Shown: positions 7,385-15,878 of the stretch, piece after piece
Numbering within the stretch: the stretch's first letter is position 1
Layout: each line of letters starts with the position of its first letter
From: Desulfurobacteriaceae bacterium
Lineage (GTDB): Bacteria; Aquificota; Aquificia; Desulfurobacteriales; Desulfurobacteriaceae
DNA length: 34,724 nucleotides
Assembly: GCA_027063785.1 (NCBI GenBank)
Contig: JAMORC010000026.1
Location: 1 to 34,724 of the forward strand
Direction: 5' to 3'
Notes under the pieces: generated by a model
The model's database searches: none
The model's input: the letters and a program-made list of their open reading frames with translations, nothing else
Told to the model about the DNA's origin: nothing
Translations under genes and position numbers: made by a program

Positions 7385-9031
7385 TTGATATCAAACTCTG
7401 GCAAGACACGTGTGTTTTTCCAAATCTTTCATTTCTTTATCTTTCCAGTGTTCATAGGAATCATTGGTGGATTTTCAGCTCTACTTTTCCGCTTTCTCAT
7501 TCACATTTTTTCGAAGTTATTTGTCCTACACTTTTCACCGATTCACTATCCGTTTTTAATGCCTGTTCTTTTTCTTACAACATCTTGGATTGCAAAAACT
7601 CTCCTGGTCTCTCCCGAAAATGTTACGATCGATGAAATTTCAAGGCGAATAGCTCTTAGTAAAGGTGGATTTAATCCCAAAAAAGGTCTTTTAATCCTTA
7701 CTTTAACCTCCTTCAACATCGGTTTTGGAGTTCCTGTCGGAAGAGAAGGCCCTATTGCAAAGTTAGGTGGAGTTCTATCAGAACTTTTCTTTAAGATTTT
7801 CAGGGTTGACAGGATCCATCTTCCCATTTACCTGACATCAGGTATCAGTTCTGCCATAGCAGCCACCTTTAACGCTCCTGTTGCAGGAGTTCTTTTTGGT
7901 ATTGAAATAATACTTGGTAAAATTAATACTTACATACTTATCCCTTTAATAATCTCCTGTGGAACGGCTTCAATAGTTGCAAGGCATTTCATCGGAAATT
8001 TTACGGCTTTTGTAGTTCCTCACTTATCTTGGAATGAAAATTACCTCATCTGGTATCCAGCAGCAGCTCTTGTCTTTGCTATTGTCTCTCTTTTTTTTAC
8101 TGGAGGAATTAGGTTTCTAGAGTTGCTTAGGATTAGGTTAAGGCACAGCCAGAACTACGTTATTTTCTTTTTAGGATCCCTGGTAGGACTTCTGCTTTAT
8201 CTTTTCCCTGCAGCCGCCGGTGTTGGTTATAGCAGGATTACCGAACTTTTCCAGGGGAAATACCTCCCAAGTGAAGCCTTTGAGATAAGCCTTGCAAAGC
8301 TTCTCTCTTCTGTTCTCTCATTTGGTGCTGGAATTTTTGGCGGGTACATGGCTCCGTCACTATTTCTCGGTTCTTTCTTCGGCTATGCCTTCGGAAGTCT
8401 GACTGAACTTGATCCCAGGGTATTTGCCCTTGTAGGAGCTGTCGCTGTTCTTTCCGGAGTATCGAAAGCACCTTTCCGCTCTTCACTAATAGTTGTAGAA
8501 CTTACCCACAGTTATCAGCTTGTTGTTCCAATTCTCCTTTCATCCGCCCTTACAAGTTACCTTGTTTCTTTCTTTAAGGAAATTCACTTTCTTAAACGCT
8601 CACTGTTTCATAAAGGAATAGACATTGAACATCTTTATCTGAAAAGAAAACTGGAAAACTTCTCGGTTTCTCAATTTATAGTTAAAATAAAACCCGTTTC
8701 TGAGAAAGAAAGCCTAAAGCGCGTTAGAGAAAGGCTTCTAAAAGAAAATGTTAGATACCTACCAGTGGTAGATTCTCTTTTAAGACAAAAGTTGGTTGGT
8801 ATTGTCTCTTTAAGAGATTTAAGATTGGCAACTCTTTATAACAAAGAAAACTTAAAGGTAGGTGAATTGATGACTCCAGATCCGTTTGTTCTATACCAGG
8901 ACTCTTCCCCAGAAGAAATCCTGAAAGCTATTGCACTTCTTGATGCCAATCTGATTCCAGTAGTTGAGAAAGACGGACGGTATATTGGAATGTTCAGCGT
9001 TGACGGTTTCCTGCGACACATAACTTTGTAG
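7385..9031 (+). CDS. ClC-family chloride channel/antiporter with C-terminal CBS domains
   Basis: Polytopic inner-membrane anion transporter. It has about ten hydrophobic segments, the gating-glutamate motif GREGP (Glu121), the AGVLFGIEI helix, and the FGGYMAP selectivity region, then two CBS modules (about residues 425-545; LPVVDS and IPVVEKDGRYIGMFS) that usually bind adenine nucleotides. I chose TTG at 7385 because AAAGGAG lies five bases upstream; an in-frame GTG at 7352 would add eleven residues without a site. The proton-pathway Glu203 of E. coli ClC is Ile here (FGIEII) and the usual GSGIP motif is not recognisable, so coupling to protons is doubtful. Codon choice looks more T-rich than its neighbours and it follows a transposase remnant, which hints at transfer. 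Confidence 0.9.
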   Translation: MISNSGKTRVFFQIFHFFIFPVFIGIIGGFSALLFRFLIHIFSKLFVLHFSPIHYPFLMPVLFLTTSWIAKTLLVSPENVTIDEISRRIALSKGGFNPKKGLLILTLTSFNIGFGVPVGREGPIAKLGGVLSELFFKIFRVDRIHLPIYLTSGISSAIAATFNAPVAGVLFGIEIILGKINTYILIPLIISCGTASIVARHFIGNFTAFVVPHLSWNENYLIWYPAAALVFAIVSLFFTGGIRFLELLRIRLRHSQNYVIFFLGSLVGLLLYLFPAAAGVGYSRITELFQGKYLPSEAFEISLAKLLSSVLSFGAGIFGGYMAPSLFLGSFFGYAFGSLTELDPRVFALVGAVAVLSGVSKAPFRSSLIVVELTHSYQLVVPILLSSALTSYLVSFFKEIHFLKRSLFHKGIDIEHLYLKRKLENFSVSQFIVKIKPVSEKESLKRVRERLLKENVRYLPVVDSLLRQKLVGIVSLRDLRLATLYNKENLKVGELMTPDPFVLYQDSSPEEILKAIALLDANLIPVVEKDGRYIGMFSVDGFLRHITL

Positions 9032-9063
9032 TAGAATTTTCCTACCAATTTCGGGGGTGAAAG

Positions 9064-10581
9064 ATGCTTTTTAAGAAGCCTCAAGTTGCCTTCTACCCTT
9101 TCATGGTGTTAAGGGACGACTACAAATGTATTCGCTGCAAGTCCTGTGTTGATCAGTGCTCTTTCGATGCTACCTACTACGACGAAGACCTGGACATGGT
9201 ATTGAACAGACACGAGAACTGCGTTAACTGTAAAAGATGTGAAGCCTTCTGTCCCACCGATGCAATAAAGGTTATAAAGAATCCTTCTACTTTCCATCCA
9301 GATGCAAACTGGACTGCCGAGGCTTTAAGGGACATTCACACCCAGATGCTGACCGGTGCTGTTATCCTTACTTCTACCGGAAATGACAAACCTATAAGGA
9401 ACTACTTTGACCACCTTTTGCTCGACGCCTGTCAGGTTACAAACCCTCCCATCGATCCATTAAGAGAGCCTATGGAGTTAAAAACGTTTATTGGAAGAAA
9501 AAGCGATCAGCTGGAGTTCGATGAAGACGGTATTTCCATAAAAACAACCATAGGAAAACAGTTAGAACTTGAAATACCGGTTCTCTTTTCCGCTATGTCC
9601 TACGGTTCGATAAACCTTAACCTTCAGAAAGCAATGGCAAGAGCTGCAAAGGAGTTCGGAACTTACTGGAACACAGGAGAAGGAGGATTGCATAAATCAC
9701 TAAGGGAGTTTAAAGACTGCACGATTGTTCAGGTTGCATCTGGGCGTTTCGGTGTTGACCTCGAATACCTTGAAACATCTGCTGCTATAGAGATAAAAAT
9801 CGGTCAGGGAGCAAAGCCCGGAATAGGCGGACACCTACCCGGAGAAAAGGTCAACGAGGGAATTGCAGAAACGAGGATGATACCGGTCGGTTCCGATGCT
9901 ATTTCTCCCGCTCCCCACCACGACATCTATTCCATAGAAGACCTTAGACAGCTTATCTATGCTCTTAAAGAAGCTACCAACTACGAAAAGCCCGTCTTTG
10001 TCAAAATTGCTGCAGTTCATAACGTTGCCGCAATTGCCTGCGGTATAGCCCACGCAGGAGCTGACGCCGTTGTGATTGACGGCGTCCGCGGAGGAACAGG
10101 AGCAACTCCTAAGTCCTTGAGAGATCATGTTGGAATACCTATAGAACTCGCTATTGCTGCTGTTGACGATAGGTTGAGAAAGGAGGGACTTAGAAACGAG
10201 GTATCTCTGATAGCGGCCGGTGGTTTCAGGAATGCCGTTGACGTCCTGAAGGCAATAGCCCTCGGAGCTGATGCCGTTTACATAGGAACTGTGGCAAAGA
10301 TTGCTGCCGGCTGTACTCAGTGTCAGCAGTGTCACACAGGAAGGTGTGCCTGGGGAATAACTACAAACGATCCAAAGCTGGCAAAAAGACTTAATCCCGA
10401 TATCGTTGCTGAAAACCTTTACAACCTTCTCAGGGCCTGGGCCCACGACATCAAGGAATTACTGGGAGCTATGGGAATAAACGCTATTGAAAGCATAAAA
10501 GGTAACAGATTGAGGCTCAGAAGCTGGGGACTAACAGAACAGGAAAACAAAATCCTCGGCGTTCTGCCGGCCGGAATGTAG
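9064..10581 (+). CDS. Archaeal-type glutamate synthase, ferredoxin/FMN synthase subunit (GltB2)
   Basis: Catalytic FMN/iron-sulfur subunit that reductively combines 2-oxoglutarate with ammonia to form glutamate. At 505 residues it begins with a two-cluster ferredoxin domain (CIRCKSCVDQC and CVNCKRCEAFCP), followed by the TIM-barrel synthase domain with the FMN-site segments FSAMSYGSINL, GEGGLHKSL and DGVRGGTGATPKSL. It ends with the cysteine cluster CTQCQQCHTGRCAWGI that binds the synthase iron-sulfur centre. The domain is a separate protein rather than part of the 1500-residue bacterial GltB; the glutaminase and GXGXG parts are encoded downstream as separate genes. A GGGGTG lies seven bases before the ATG. 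It is the first gene of the operon. Confidence 0.93.
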   Translation: MLFKKPQVAFYPFMVLRDDYKCIRCKSCVDQCSFDATYYDEDLDMVLNRHENCVNCKRCEAFCPTDAIKVIKNPSTFHPDANWTAEALRDIHTQMLTGAVILTSTGNDKPIRNYFDHLLLDACQVTNPPIDPLREPMELKTFIGRKSDQLEFDEDGISIKTTIGKQLELEIPVLFSAMSYGSINLNLQKAMARAAKEFGTYWNTGEGGLHKSLREFKDCTIVQVASGRFGVDLEYLETSAAIEIKIGQGAKPGIGGHLPGEKVNEGIAETRMIPVGSDAISPAPHHDIYSIEDLRQLIYALKEATNYEKPVFVKIAAVHNVAAIACGIAHAGADAVVIDGVRGGTGATPKSLRDHVGIPIELAIAAVDDRLRKEGLRNEVSLIAAGGFRNAVDVLKAIALGADAVYIGTVAKIAAGCTQCQQCHTGRCAWGITTNDPKLAKRLNPDIVAENLYNLLRAWAHDIKELLGAMGINAIESIKGNRLRLRSWGLTEQENKILGVLPAGM

Positions 10582-10592
10582 GAGAGGTGGAA

Positions 10593-11051
10593 ATGTCCGG
10601 AAAGAAAAGAAAGCTTATGAAAGTCTATCCCATAGAGGAAAACTGCATTTCCTGTCGCTACTGTGAGGTGGCCTGTACGATGGTTCACAGCAAGAGCAAA
10701 GACCCCGTTAAGGCCTACAAACTCGAGAACCTCCTTCCCCGTGCAACGGTTGAAGTTAAGGGTGCCGTTTCTCTCTCCCTCATGTGCCGCCACTGCAAGC
10801 ACCCCTTTTGTTTTGACTCGTGCATATCAGGAGCAATTCAGGTTGACGAAAAGGGACAAGTTCACCTTGACGAAGAAAAGTGCGTAGGCTGCTGGAACTG
10901 CGTTCTGGTGTGCCCCTTCGGAGCGGCGCACCCCTACATAAGGGAGGAGAAAAGGCACTCCTTTAAGTGCGACCTCTGCGGAGACAGGGGCTTCCCTGCC
11001 TGCGTTGAGGCGTGTCCTAATAAAGCTCTCGTTTATGATTACGAAAGGTAA
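10593..11051 (+). CDS. Four-cluster 4Fe-4S ferredoxin of the glutamate synthase operon
   Basis: Electron carrier of 152 residues in the HycB/CooF-like polyferredoxin class. Four cysteine groups are visible: CISCRYCEVAC, CRHCKHPFCFDSC, CVGCWNCVLVCP and CDLCGDRGFPACVEACP, enough for four 4Fe-4S clusters. The ATG at 10593 was chosen because GGAGAGG at 10581-10587 is correctly spaced; a GTG at 10587 overlaps that site. It sits 11 bp after the synthase subunit and 17 bp before an FAD oxidoreductase, so it most likely relays electrons between them. The electron donor is not identifiable from the sequence. Confidence 0.9.
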   Translation: MSGKKRKLMKVYPIEENCISCRYCEVACTMVHSKSKDPVKAYKLENLLPRATVEVKGAVSLSLMCRHCKHPFCFDSCISGAIQVDEKGQVHLDEEKCVGCWNCVLVCPFGAAHPYIREEKRHSFKCDLCGDRGFPACVEACPNKALVYDYER

Positions 11052-11068
11052 AAAGTGAGAGGTGATTT

Positions 11069-12358
11069 ATGAAGTACGTCATAGTCGGAAACAGCGCCGC
11101 AGCAGTAGGGTGTATAACCGGAATAAGGAAGGTTGATAAAGAATCTCCAATAACTGTAATTTCCTATGAGACTTCCTGTTATTCAAAACCGATGATTGCC
11201 GACGTTCTTGTGGACATTCCTCAAGAGAAGTTAATCTACCGGGATGAGAAGTTCTTTGAAGAAAACAACGTTGAACTGATTCTGGGACAAAAGGCGGTAA
11301 AGGTAAACACCGATTCAAAAGCAGTAGTTCTTGACTCAAACGAGCTTGTTCCCTATGACAAGCTCCTCATTTCTACTGGAGGAAAGCCTTTTATTCCGCC
11401 AATTCCCGGAATTGAGAAGAGAGGTGTTTTTACCTTTACAGAGCTTGCCTCTGCCTTTGCCTTTAAGAACTACCTGAAAGAAAAAGGGGCAGAAGAGGTA
11501 GTCGTAATAGGTTCCGGTTTTATAGGCCTTGAGGTAGCTTATTTCCTGAGAGAATTGGGAATAAAAGTTAAGGTTGTTGAGCTTCTCAACAGAGTTCTCG
11601 GAAGGGCAATGGACGAAAGGGGATCCGAAATTGTTGAATCCCTTATGAGAGAAAAAGGTGTTGAATTTATATTTGGAAATACAGTCGAAGAGGTGTTAGG
11701 AGACAAGGAAGTTTCCAGCGTAAGGCTTAAAAGCGGAGAAACTATAAAAGCCGATGCCGTTGTTGTCGCAATAGGAGTAAGACCGAACACTGAACTTGCG
11801 GAAACTGCAGGAATGAAAATTAACCAAGGAATTGTTACTTCCGACAGGATGGAGACATCGGTCGAGAACATCTATGCTGCCGGTGACTGTATAGAATGTC
11901 TTGACATAACTGACGGAAAAAGAAAGCCAATCCCCTTGTTTCCTCTTGCCTTTGAACAGGGCTTTGTCGCCGGTCTCAACATGGCGGGTAAGAGAATGAA
12001 ATATCTGGGCGGAATTCCCCTTAACTCCCTTAAATTCCTACCGGTCCCCGTTCTTAATGCTGGAACTGTTTCCCCACCCGATAATTCATACGAAGTCATT
12101 GTCAACGACCAGTTTGATAAAAGGGGATATTACAGAAAGGCTGTTATCAAGGATAACAGGCTCGTCGGCTTTGTTGCAATCGGTGAAATTGACAGGGTGG
12201 GAATACTTACAAACCTCATAAGGCAAAAAATTGACGTCTCCGATTTTAAAGAGAGACTCGTTTCCCTCGATTTTGGCCTTGTCGATCTTCCCAAGTGGTG
12301 GAGAGAAGAGAAACTCAAAGAGGACAGGACAGCTTACAAAGACTGGAGGGCTGTGTAA
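11069..12358 (+). CDS. FAD/NAD(P)-dependent oxidoreductase of the glutamate synthase operon
   Basis: Pyridine nucleotide-disulfide-type flavoprotein of 429 residues, similar to NADH oxidases and rubredoxin reductases. The FAD-binding Rossmann motif GNSAAAVG is at residue 7, the NAD(P)H-binding motif GSGFIGLEVA near 149, and the second FAD motif NIYAAGDC near 269. No redox-active CxxC pair is evident, so it is not a thioredoxin-reductase-type enzyme. Its place between the polyferredoxin and the glutaminase domain suggests it supplies electrons from NAD(P)H to the synthase, replacing the GltD subunit of bacterial enzymes; that role is inferred. The stop overlaps the ATG of the next gene by one base. 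Confidence 0.88.
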   Translation: MKYVIVGNSAAAVGCITGIRKVDKESPITVISYETSCYSKPMIADVLVDIPQEKLIYRDEKFFEENNVELILGQKAVKVNTDSKAVVLDSNELVPYDKLLISTGGKPFIPPIPGIEKRGVFTFTELASAFAFKNYLKEKGAEEVVVIGSGFIGLEVAYFLRELGIKVKVVELLNRVLGRAMDERGSEIVESLMREKGVEFIFGNTVEEVLGDKEVSSVRLKSGETIKADAVVVAIGVRPNTELAETAGMKINQGIVTSDRMETSVENIYAAGDCIECLDITDGKRKPIPLFPLAFEQGFVAGLNMAGKRMKYLGGIPLNSLKFLPVPVLNAGTVSPPDNSYEVIVNDQFDKRGYYRKAVIKDNRLVGFVAIGEIDRVGILTNLIRQKIDVSDFKERLVSLDFGLVDLPKWWREEKLKEDRTAYKDWRAV

Positions 12359-13479
12359 TGGGTTGTTATTCTGAAATGTCCGGCTGTGGACTTGCAGGGA
12401 TAGTTAACAGGGATGCAAAGCCGATATCGGGGAAGTTTATATATGATTCTATTACCTCTATGAAAGAGCGCGGCAACGGAATGGGAGCCGGGTATGCTGC
12501 TTACGGCATATACCCGGAAATGGCTGACTACTACGCTTTTCACGTGATGCTCGATGACATAGACTGCGAATCGGAAGTGAACACCGTTCTCGGACGCTCT
12601 TTCAGAATAGTAAAGAGTGAAATAATACCTACAAAACCCGTTCCCTCCCTTTATAAGAAGACAAAGCCTCCCGTTTTCTACCGATACTTTGTTGAACCAA
12701 GAGAAGACGCAAGGCTTCCCATGGAGTCGGAAGAAGACCTGGTTGTTAGGGTGGTGATGACAATTAATGACAAGGTAAAAGGAGCTTACGTAATTTCCAG
12801 CGGTAAAAATATGGGGGCTTTTAAGGGAGTCGGACACCCTGATGAAATCGGAGACTTCTTCGAGATAAAGGAATACAAAGGCTACATCTGGCTTGCCCAT
12901 ACAAGATTTCCCACCAATACTCCCGGATGGTGGGGCGGTGCCCATCCGTTTACTCTTCTCGATTGGGCTATAGTCCATAATGGTGAAATAACTTCATATG
13001 GGACTAATAAGCGTTACGTGGAGATGTTCGGTTACAGATGCACCCTCCTTACCGATACAGAAGTTGCAGCTTACCTTTTTGACCTTCTCTTCAGGAAACA
13101 CAGGTTACCTATAAGGGCTGTATTTATGGCAATGGCGGCTCCTTTCTGGAAGGATATCGAACATTACAAAAAAACGGGACTCGATAAGCTCTACAAAATG
13201 GCGAAGATGATAAGAACAGTTTATGCTCCCGCGATGCTTAACGGTCCTTTTGCCATGCTTTTTGCCTTTAAGGACGGCGTTATCGGGTTTAACGACAGGA
13301 TAAAACTCAGGCCCTTCGTTGCAGCAGAGAAGGGCAATACTGTTTACATGGCCAGTGAAGAATCGGCAATAAGGGTAATTTGCGAAGAGCCCGACAGGGT
13401 GTGGATGCCCAAAGCCGGTGAACCGGTTATAGCACTTCTTAATCACTGTAAAGAAGAAGACATTTGCTATCCTGCTTAG
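12358..13479 (+). CDS. Archaeal-type glutamate synthase, glutamine amidotransferase subunit (GltB1)
   Basis: Class II (Ntn) glutaminase that releases ammonia from glutamine for the synthase subunit. The nucleophile Cys lies in GCGLAGIVN (Cys10); the substrate-contacting elements AHTRFPTNTPGWWGGAHPF and HNGEI and the LTDTEV segment are present. The 373-residue product fits stand-alone archaeal GltB1 proteins. The ATG at 12358 has GGAGG eight bases upstream and overlaps the previous stop, so I prefer it; this leaves nine residues before the catalytic Cys, which would have to be cleaved off. A second ATG at 12376 (MSGCGL) would leave only three. Positioned for coupled translation with the oxidoreductase. 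Confidence 0.92.
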   Translation: MGCYSEMSGCGLAGIVNRDAKPISGKFIYDSITSMKERGNGMGAGYAAYGIYPEMADYYAFHVMLDDIDCESEVNTVLGRSFRIVKSEIIPTKPVPSLYKKTKPPVFYRYFVEPREDARLPMESEEDLVVRVVMTINDKVKGAYVISSGKNMGAFKGVGHPDEIGDFFEIKEYKGYIWLAHTRFPTNTPGWWGGAHPFTLLDWAIVHNGEITSYGTNKRYVEMFGYRCTLLTDTEVAAYLFDLLFRKHRLPIRAVFMAMAAPFWKDIEHYKKTGLDKLYKMAKMIRTVYAPAMLNGPFAMLFAFKDGVIGFNDRIKLRPFVAAEKGNTVYMASEESAIRVICEEPDRVWMPKAGEPVIALLNHCKEEDICYPA

Positions 13480-13489
13480 GGGAGAAAAG

Positions 13490-14284
13490 ATGGAAGTAAA
13501 AAAGATTTCTGACGGAATTTTCGAGATAACCTGCGGAACAACCCATTACAGGGAAGTAAACAGAAAGGTTAAAGAGCTTGTCGCTAAAGGTGCCGAAAAA
13601 ATCATCCTCAAAAGCGTTTACGGCCAGAGGTACATAGGAACCGGAATAAAAGGGAAAGTTAAGATTGAAGTTTACGGTACCGCGGGTAACGACCTGGGAA
13701 TATTCCTCTACGGCCCAGAGATAGAAGTTTTCGGAAATGCCCAGGACGGTGTAGGAAACACGATGAGAGACGGAAAGATAATCGTAAGGGGGCACGCAGG
13801 GGACGTCTGCGGCTACGGAATGAGAGGAGGAAAGGTTTACATAGAAGGAGATGTCGGCTACCGGGTCGGAATCCACATGAAGGGTTACAAAAACCTCGTT
13901 CCTACCTTCATAGTCGGAGGAAAGGCCGGAAACTTTTTCGGCGAGTACATGGCCGGAGGAATTCTGATTCTACTGGGGCTTAACAAAAAGCCCGGAGAGG
14001 ATATAGTGGGGGACTACTGTGCCACCGGAATGCACGGCGGAGTTATTTTCGTCAGGGGAGAAGTTCCGCAGAGATATTTGGGCAAAGAGGTTAAAGTATT
14101 TGAACCCACGTCAGAAGATATGAAACTCCTGACAAATGAACTTAAGGGCTTTTCTGAAGCCTTCAATATTCCCGTTGAAGAAATCTTAAGCGAGCCCTTT
14201 ACGAAAATAGTTCCCGTCAGTGCAAGACCCTATGGCCGTATGTACGCCCACCGCTGGGGAATTGCAAGCGGGTTGATTAAATGA
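13490..14284 (+). CDS. Archaeal-type glutamate synthase, GXGXG domain subunit (GltB3)
   Basis: Right-handed beta-helix domain that in full-length GltB packs against the synthase and amidotransferase parts. The 264 residues contain the repeated glycine pattern: GTAGNDLGIF, GNAQDGVGNTM, GHAGDVCGYGMRGG, GDVGYRVGIHMKG and GKAGNFFGEYMAGG. In archaea this domain is commonly a free protein, as here. A GGGGAG ribosome-binding site sits upstream of the ATG, and the stop overlaps the ATG of the following small gene (ATGA). It completes the set of separate parts that together equal a bacterial GltB plus electron-transfer proteins. Confidence 0.93.
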   Translation: MEVKKISDGIFEITCGTTHYREVNRKVKELVAKGAEKIILKSVYGQRYIGTGIKGKVKIEVYGTAGNDLGIFLYGPEIEVFGNAQDGVGNTMRDGKIIVRGHAGDVCGYGMRGGKVYIEGDVGYRVGIHMKGYKNLVPTFIVGGKAGNFFGEYMAGGILILLGLNKKPGEDIVGDYCATGMHGGVIFVRGEVPQRYLGKEVKVFEPTSEDMKLLTNELKGFSEAFNIPVEEILSEPFTKIVPVSARPYGRMYAHRWGIASGLIK

Positions 14285-14583
14285 TATATAGACTCCCCGC
14301 GCATTACGGAGCACTACCTATTCGAGTGCGCTTTTTCAACTCCCCTGTAGGGAGTTACGCGGGGATAATTCCCGAGTTTACTTTTAGGGTAAGCTTGAAA
14401 TCAAGGAACATCGGTGTTTATTTAGACCTTTTAGACTTCAGCAACCTTTGGATATACCTTTCTGGAAAGCTTGAAATAGACCCTGAGAAGAGAAAACTAA
14501 AAAACTACGGTCTTTTTCCAGTAAGCAGTTATGTTCGTTACATTAAAGCTAAAGCTTCCAAAAACTCAAAAAGAAGGATTTGA
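14281..14583 (+). CDS. Small protein of unknown function, possibly frameshifted near its 3' end
   Basis: I do not recognise this 100-residue protein. It starts MIYRLPAHYGALPIRVRFF, has no signal peptide or membrane segment, and looks beta-rich and then basic. It overlaps the GltB3 stop (ATGA), so it is translationally coupled to the operon. The frame ends at 14581-14583, but the -1 frame continues from an A-rich stretch at 14568-14573 through segments such as KDLIQKEGLIRIESNS and DISLRVKIINSGG to a TAA at 14664-14666, three bases before the trpB start. A single shift would give a protein of about 127 residues and restore tight packing. It could be a mutation, a sequence error or recoding. Confidence 0.6.
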   Translation: MIYRLPAHYGALPIRVRFFNSPVGSYAGIIPEFTFRVSLKSRNIGVYLDLLDFSNLWIYLSGKLEIDPEKRKLKNYGLFPVSSYVRYIKAKASKNSKRRI

Positions 14584-14669
14584 TACAGAAAGAAGGTTTG
14601 ATTAGAATTGAATCCAACAGTGAAGACATTTCTTTAAGAGTTAAAATTATTAACTCAGGAGGATAAGCC

Positions 14670-15878
14670 TTGTACAACTACCCCGACGAGAAGGGAAAGT
14701 ACGGAGTTTTTGGGGGCAAGTACGTTCCTGAAACCCTTATGGCAGCCCTTTCTGAGCTGGAAGAGCAGTACCTTAAGATAAAAGAAGACGAGGAATTTCA
14801 GAGGGAATTCAGGGAGCTTCTCAAAACCTACGTAGGCCGCCCCACTCCCCTGCAGTTTGCTGAAGGCTTTTCCCGCTATCTGGGAAACGACATTAAGGTC
14901 TACCTTAAGAGAGAAGACCTCAACCACACCGGAGCCCACAAAATTAATAATGCCCTCGGTCAAGCTCTTCTCGCCAAAAGAATGGGAAAAAAGAGGATTA
15001 TCGCCGAAACGGGAGCCGGACAGCATGGCGTTGCTACGGCTACCGCCTGTGCCTTTTTAGGCCTCGAGTGCGTAGTCTATATGGGTGAAGAGGACGTCTA
15101 CAGACAGGCATTAAACGTTTTCAGAATGGAACTTCTCGGCGCAAAGGTTGAGGTAGTAAAAAGCGGAAGCAGAACCCTCAAAGATGCGGTTAATGAAGCT
15201 ATAAGAGATTGGGTTACAAATGTCAGAACAACACATTACATAATAGGTTCTGCCGTAGGCCCTCATCCCTATCCCATGATAGTCCGCGATTTCCAGTCTG
15301 TTATCGGTAAAGAGGCAAGAGAACAGATACTTGAAGCCGAAGGAAAGTTGCCCGATGTTATCGTTGCATGCGTCGGTGGAGGAAGTAACGCCATAGGCAT
15401 TTTCTATCCTTTTGTCGAAGATAAAGAAGTGGAATTTGTAGGAGTAGAAGCAGGAGGTTACGGCCTCGACACCGACAAACACGCAGCAACCCTGTGTAAA
15501 GGGAAAGTTGGCGTTTTTCACGGAGCAAAGAGCTACCTGCTTCAGGACGAAGACGGACAGGTTACACCCACGCATTCAGTTTCAGCCGGTCTTGATTATC
15601 CTGGAGTAGGGCCGGAACATTCCTTCTTCAAGGAGATCGGAAGGGCAAAATATACGGCAGTAACAGATGAAGAAGCAATTGAGGCCTTCCAGGTTCTTTC
15701 AAGAACAGAAGGAATAATACCCGCCCTTGAAAGCTCCCACGCAGTTGCTTGGGTACTTAAAAACAGGGAAAAGCTTTCAGGAAAAACGGTAATAATCAAT
15801 CTTTCCGGTAGGGGAGATAAAGACGTAAACCAGATAAGAGACATCTTGGAAGAGAGAAAGGATTTAAGGATATGGTAG
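14670..15878 (+). CDS. trpB: Tryptophan synthase beta subunit
   Basis: PLP enzyme that joins indole and serine to form tryptophan. The 402 residues are the normal TrpB1 length; visible are the N-terminal [16 protein letters not shown]-lysine motif [10 protein letters not shown] (Lys91), the catalytic glutamate in AETGAGQHG, the phosphate-binding loop GGGSNAIG, and the C-terminal NLSGRGDKD. The start is TTG at 14670, preceded by a perfect AGGAGG, and homologs begin at this point. No trpA or other trp gene is nearby, so its partner must be elsewhere. Its last codons overlap the ATG of the GGDEF-EAL gene by seven bases. Confidence 0.97.
   Translation: MYNYPDEKGKYGVFGGKYVPETLMAALSELEEQYLKIKEDEEFQREFRELLKTYVGRPTPLQFAEGFSRYLGNDIKVYLKREDLNHTGAHKINNALGQALLAKRMGKKRIIAETGAGQHGVATATACAFLGLECVVYMGEEDVYRQALNVFRMELLGAKVEVVKSGSRTLKDAVNEAIRDWVTNVRTTHYIIGSAVGPHPYPMIVRDFQSVIGKEAREQILEAEGKLPDVIVACVGGGSNAIGIFYPFVEDKEVEFVGVEAGGYGLDTDKHAATLCKGKVGVFHGAKSYLLQDEDGQVTPTHSVSAGLDYPGVGPEHSFFKEIGRAKYTAVTDEEAIEAFQVLSRTEGIIPALESSHAVAWVLKNREKLSGKTVIINLSGRGDKDVNQIRDILEERKDLRIW

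Noticed and set aside
9835-10446. A 203-codon open frame on the minus strand
   Set aside because: It lies entirely antisense to the conserved glutamate synthase domain; its sequence is Ser/Cys-rich without family motifs, and there is no ribosome-binding site that would set it apart.
12334-12978. A 214-codon open frame on the minus strand
   Set aside because: Antisense to the glutamine amidotransferase subunit, whose catalytic motifs are conserved on the plus strand.
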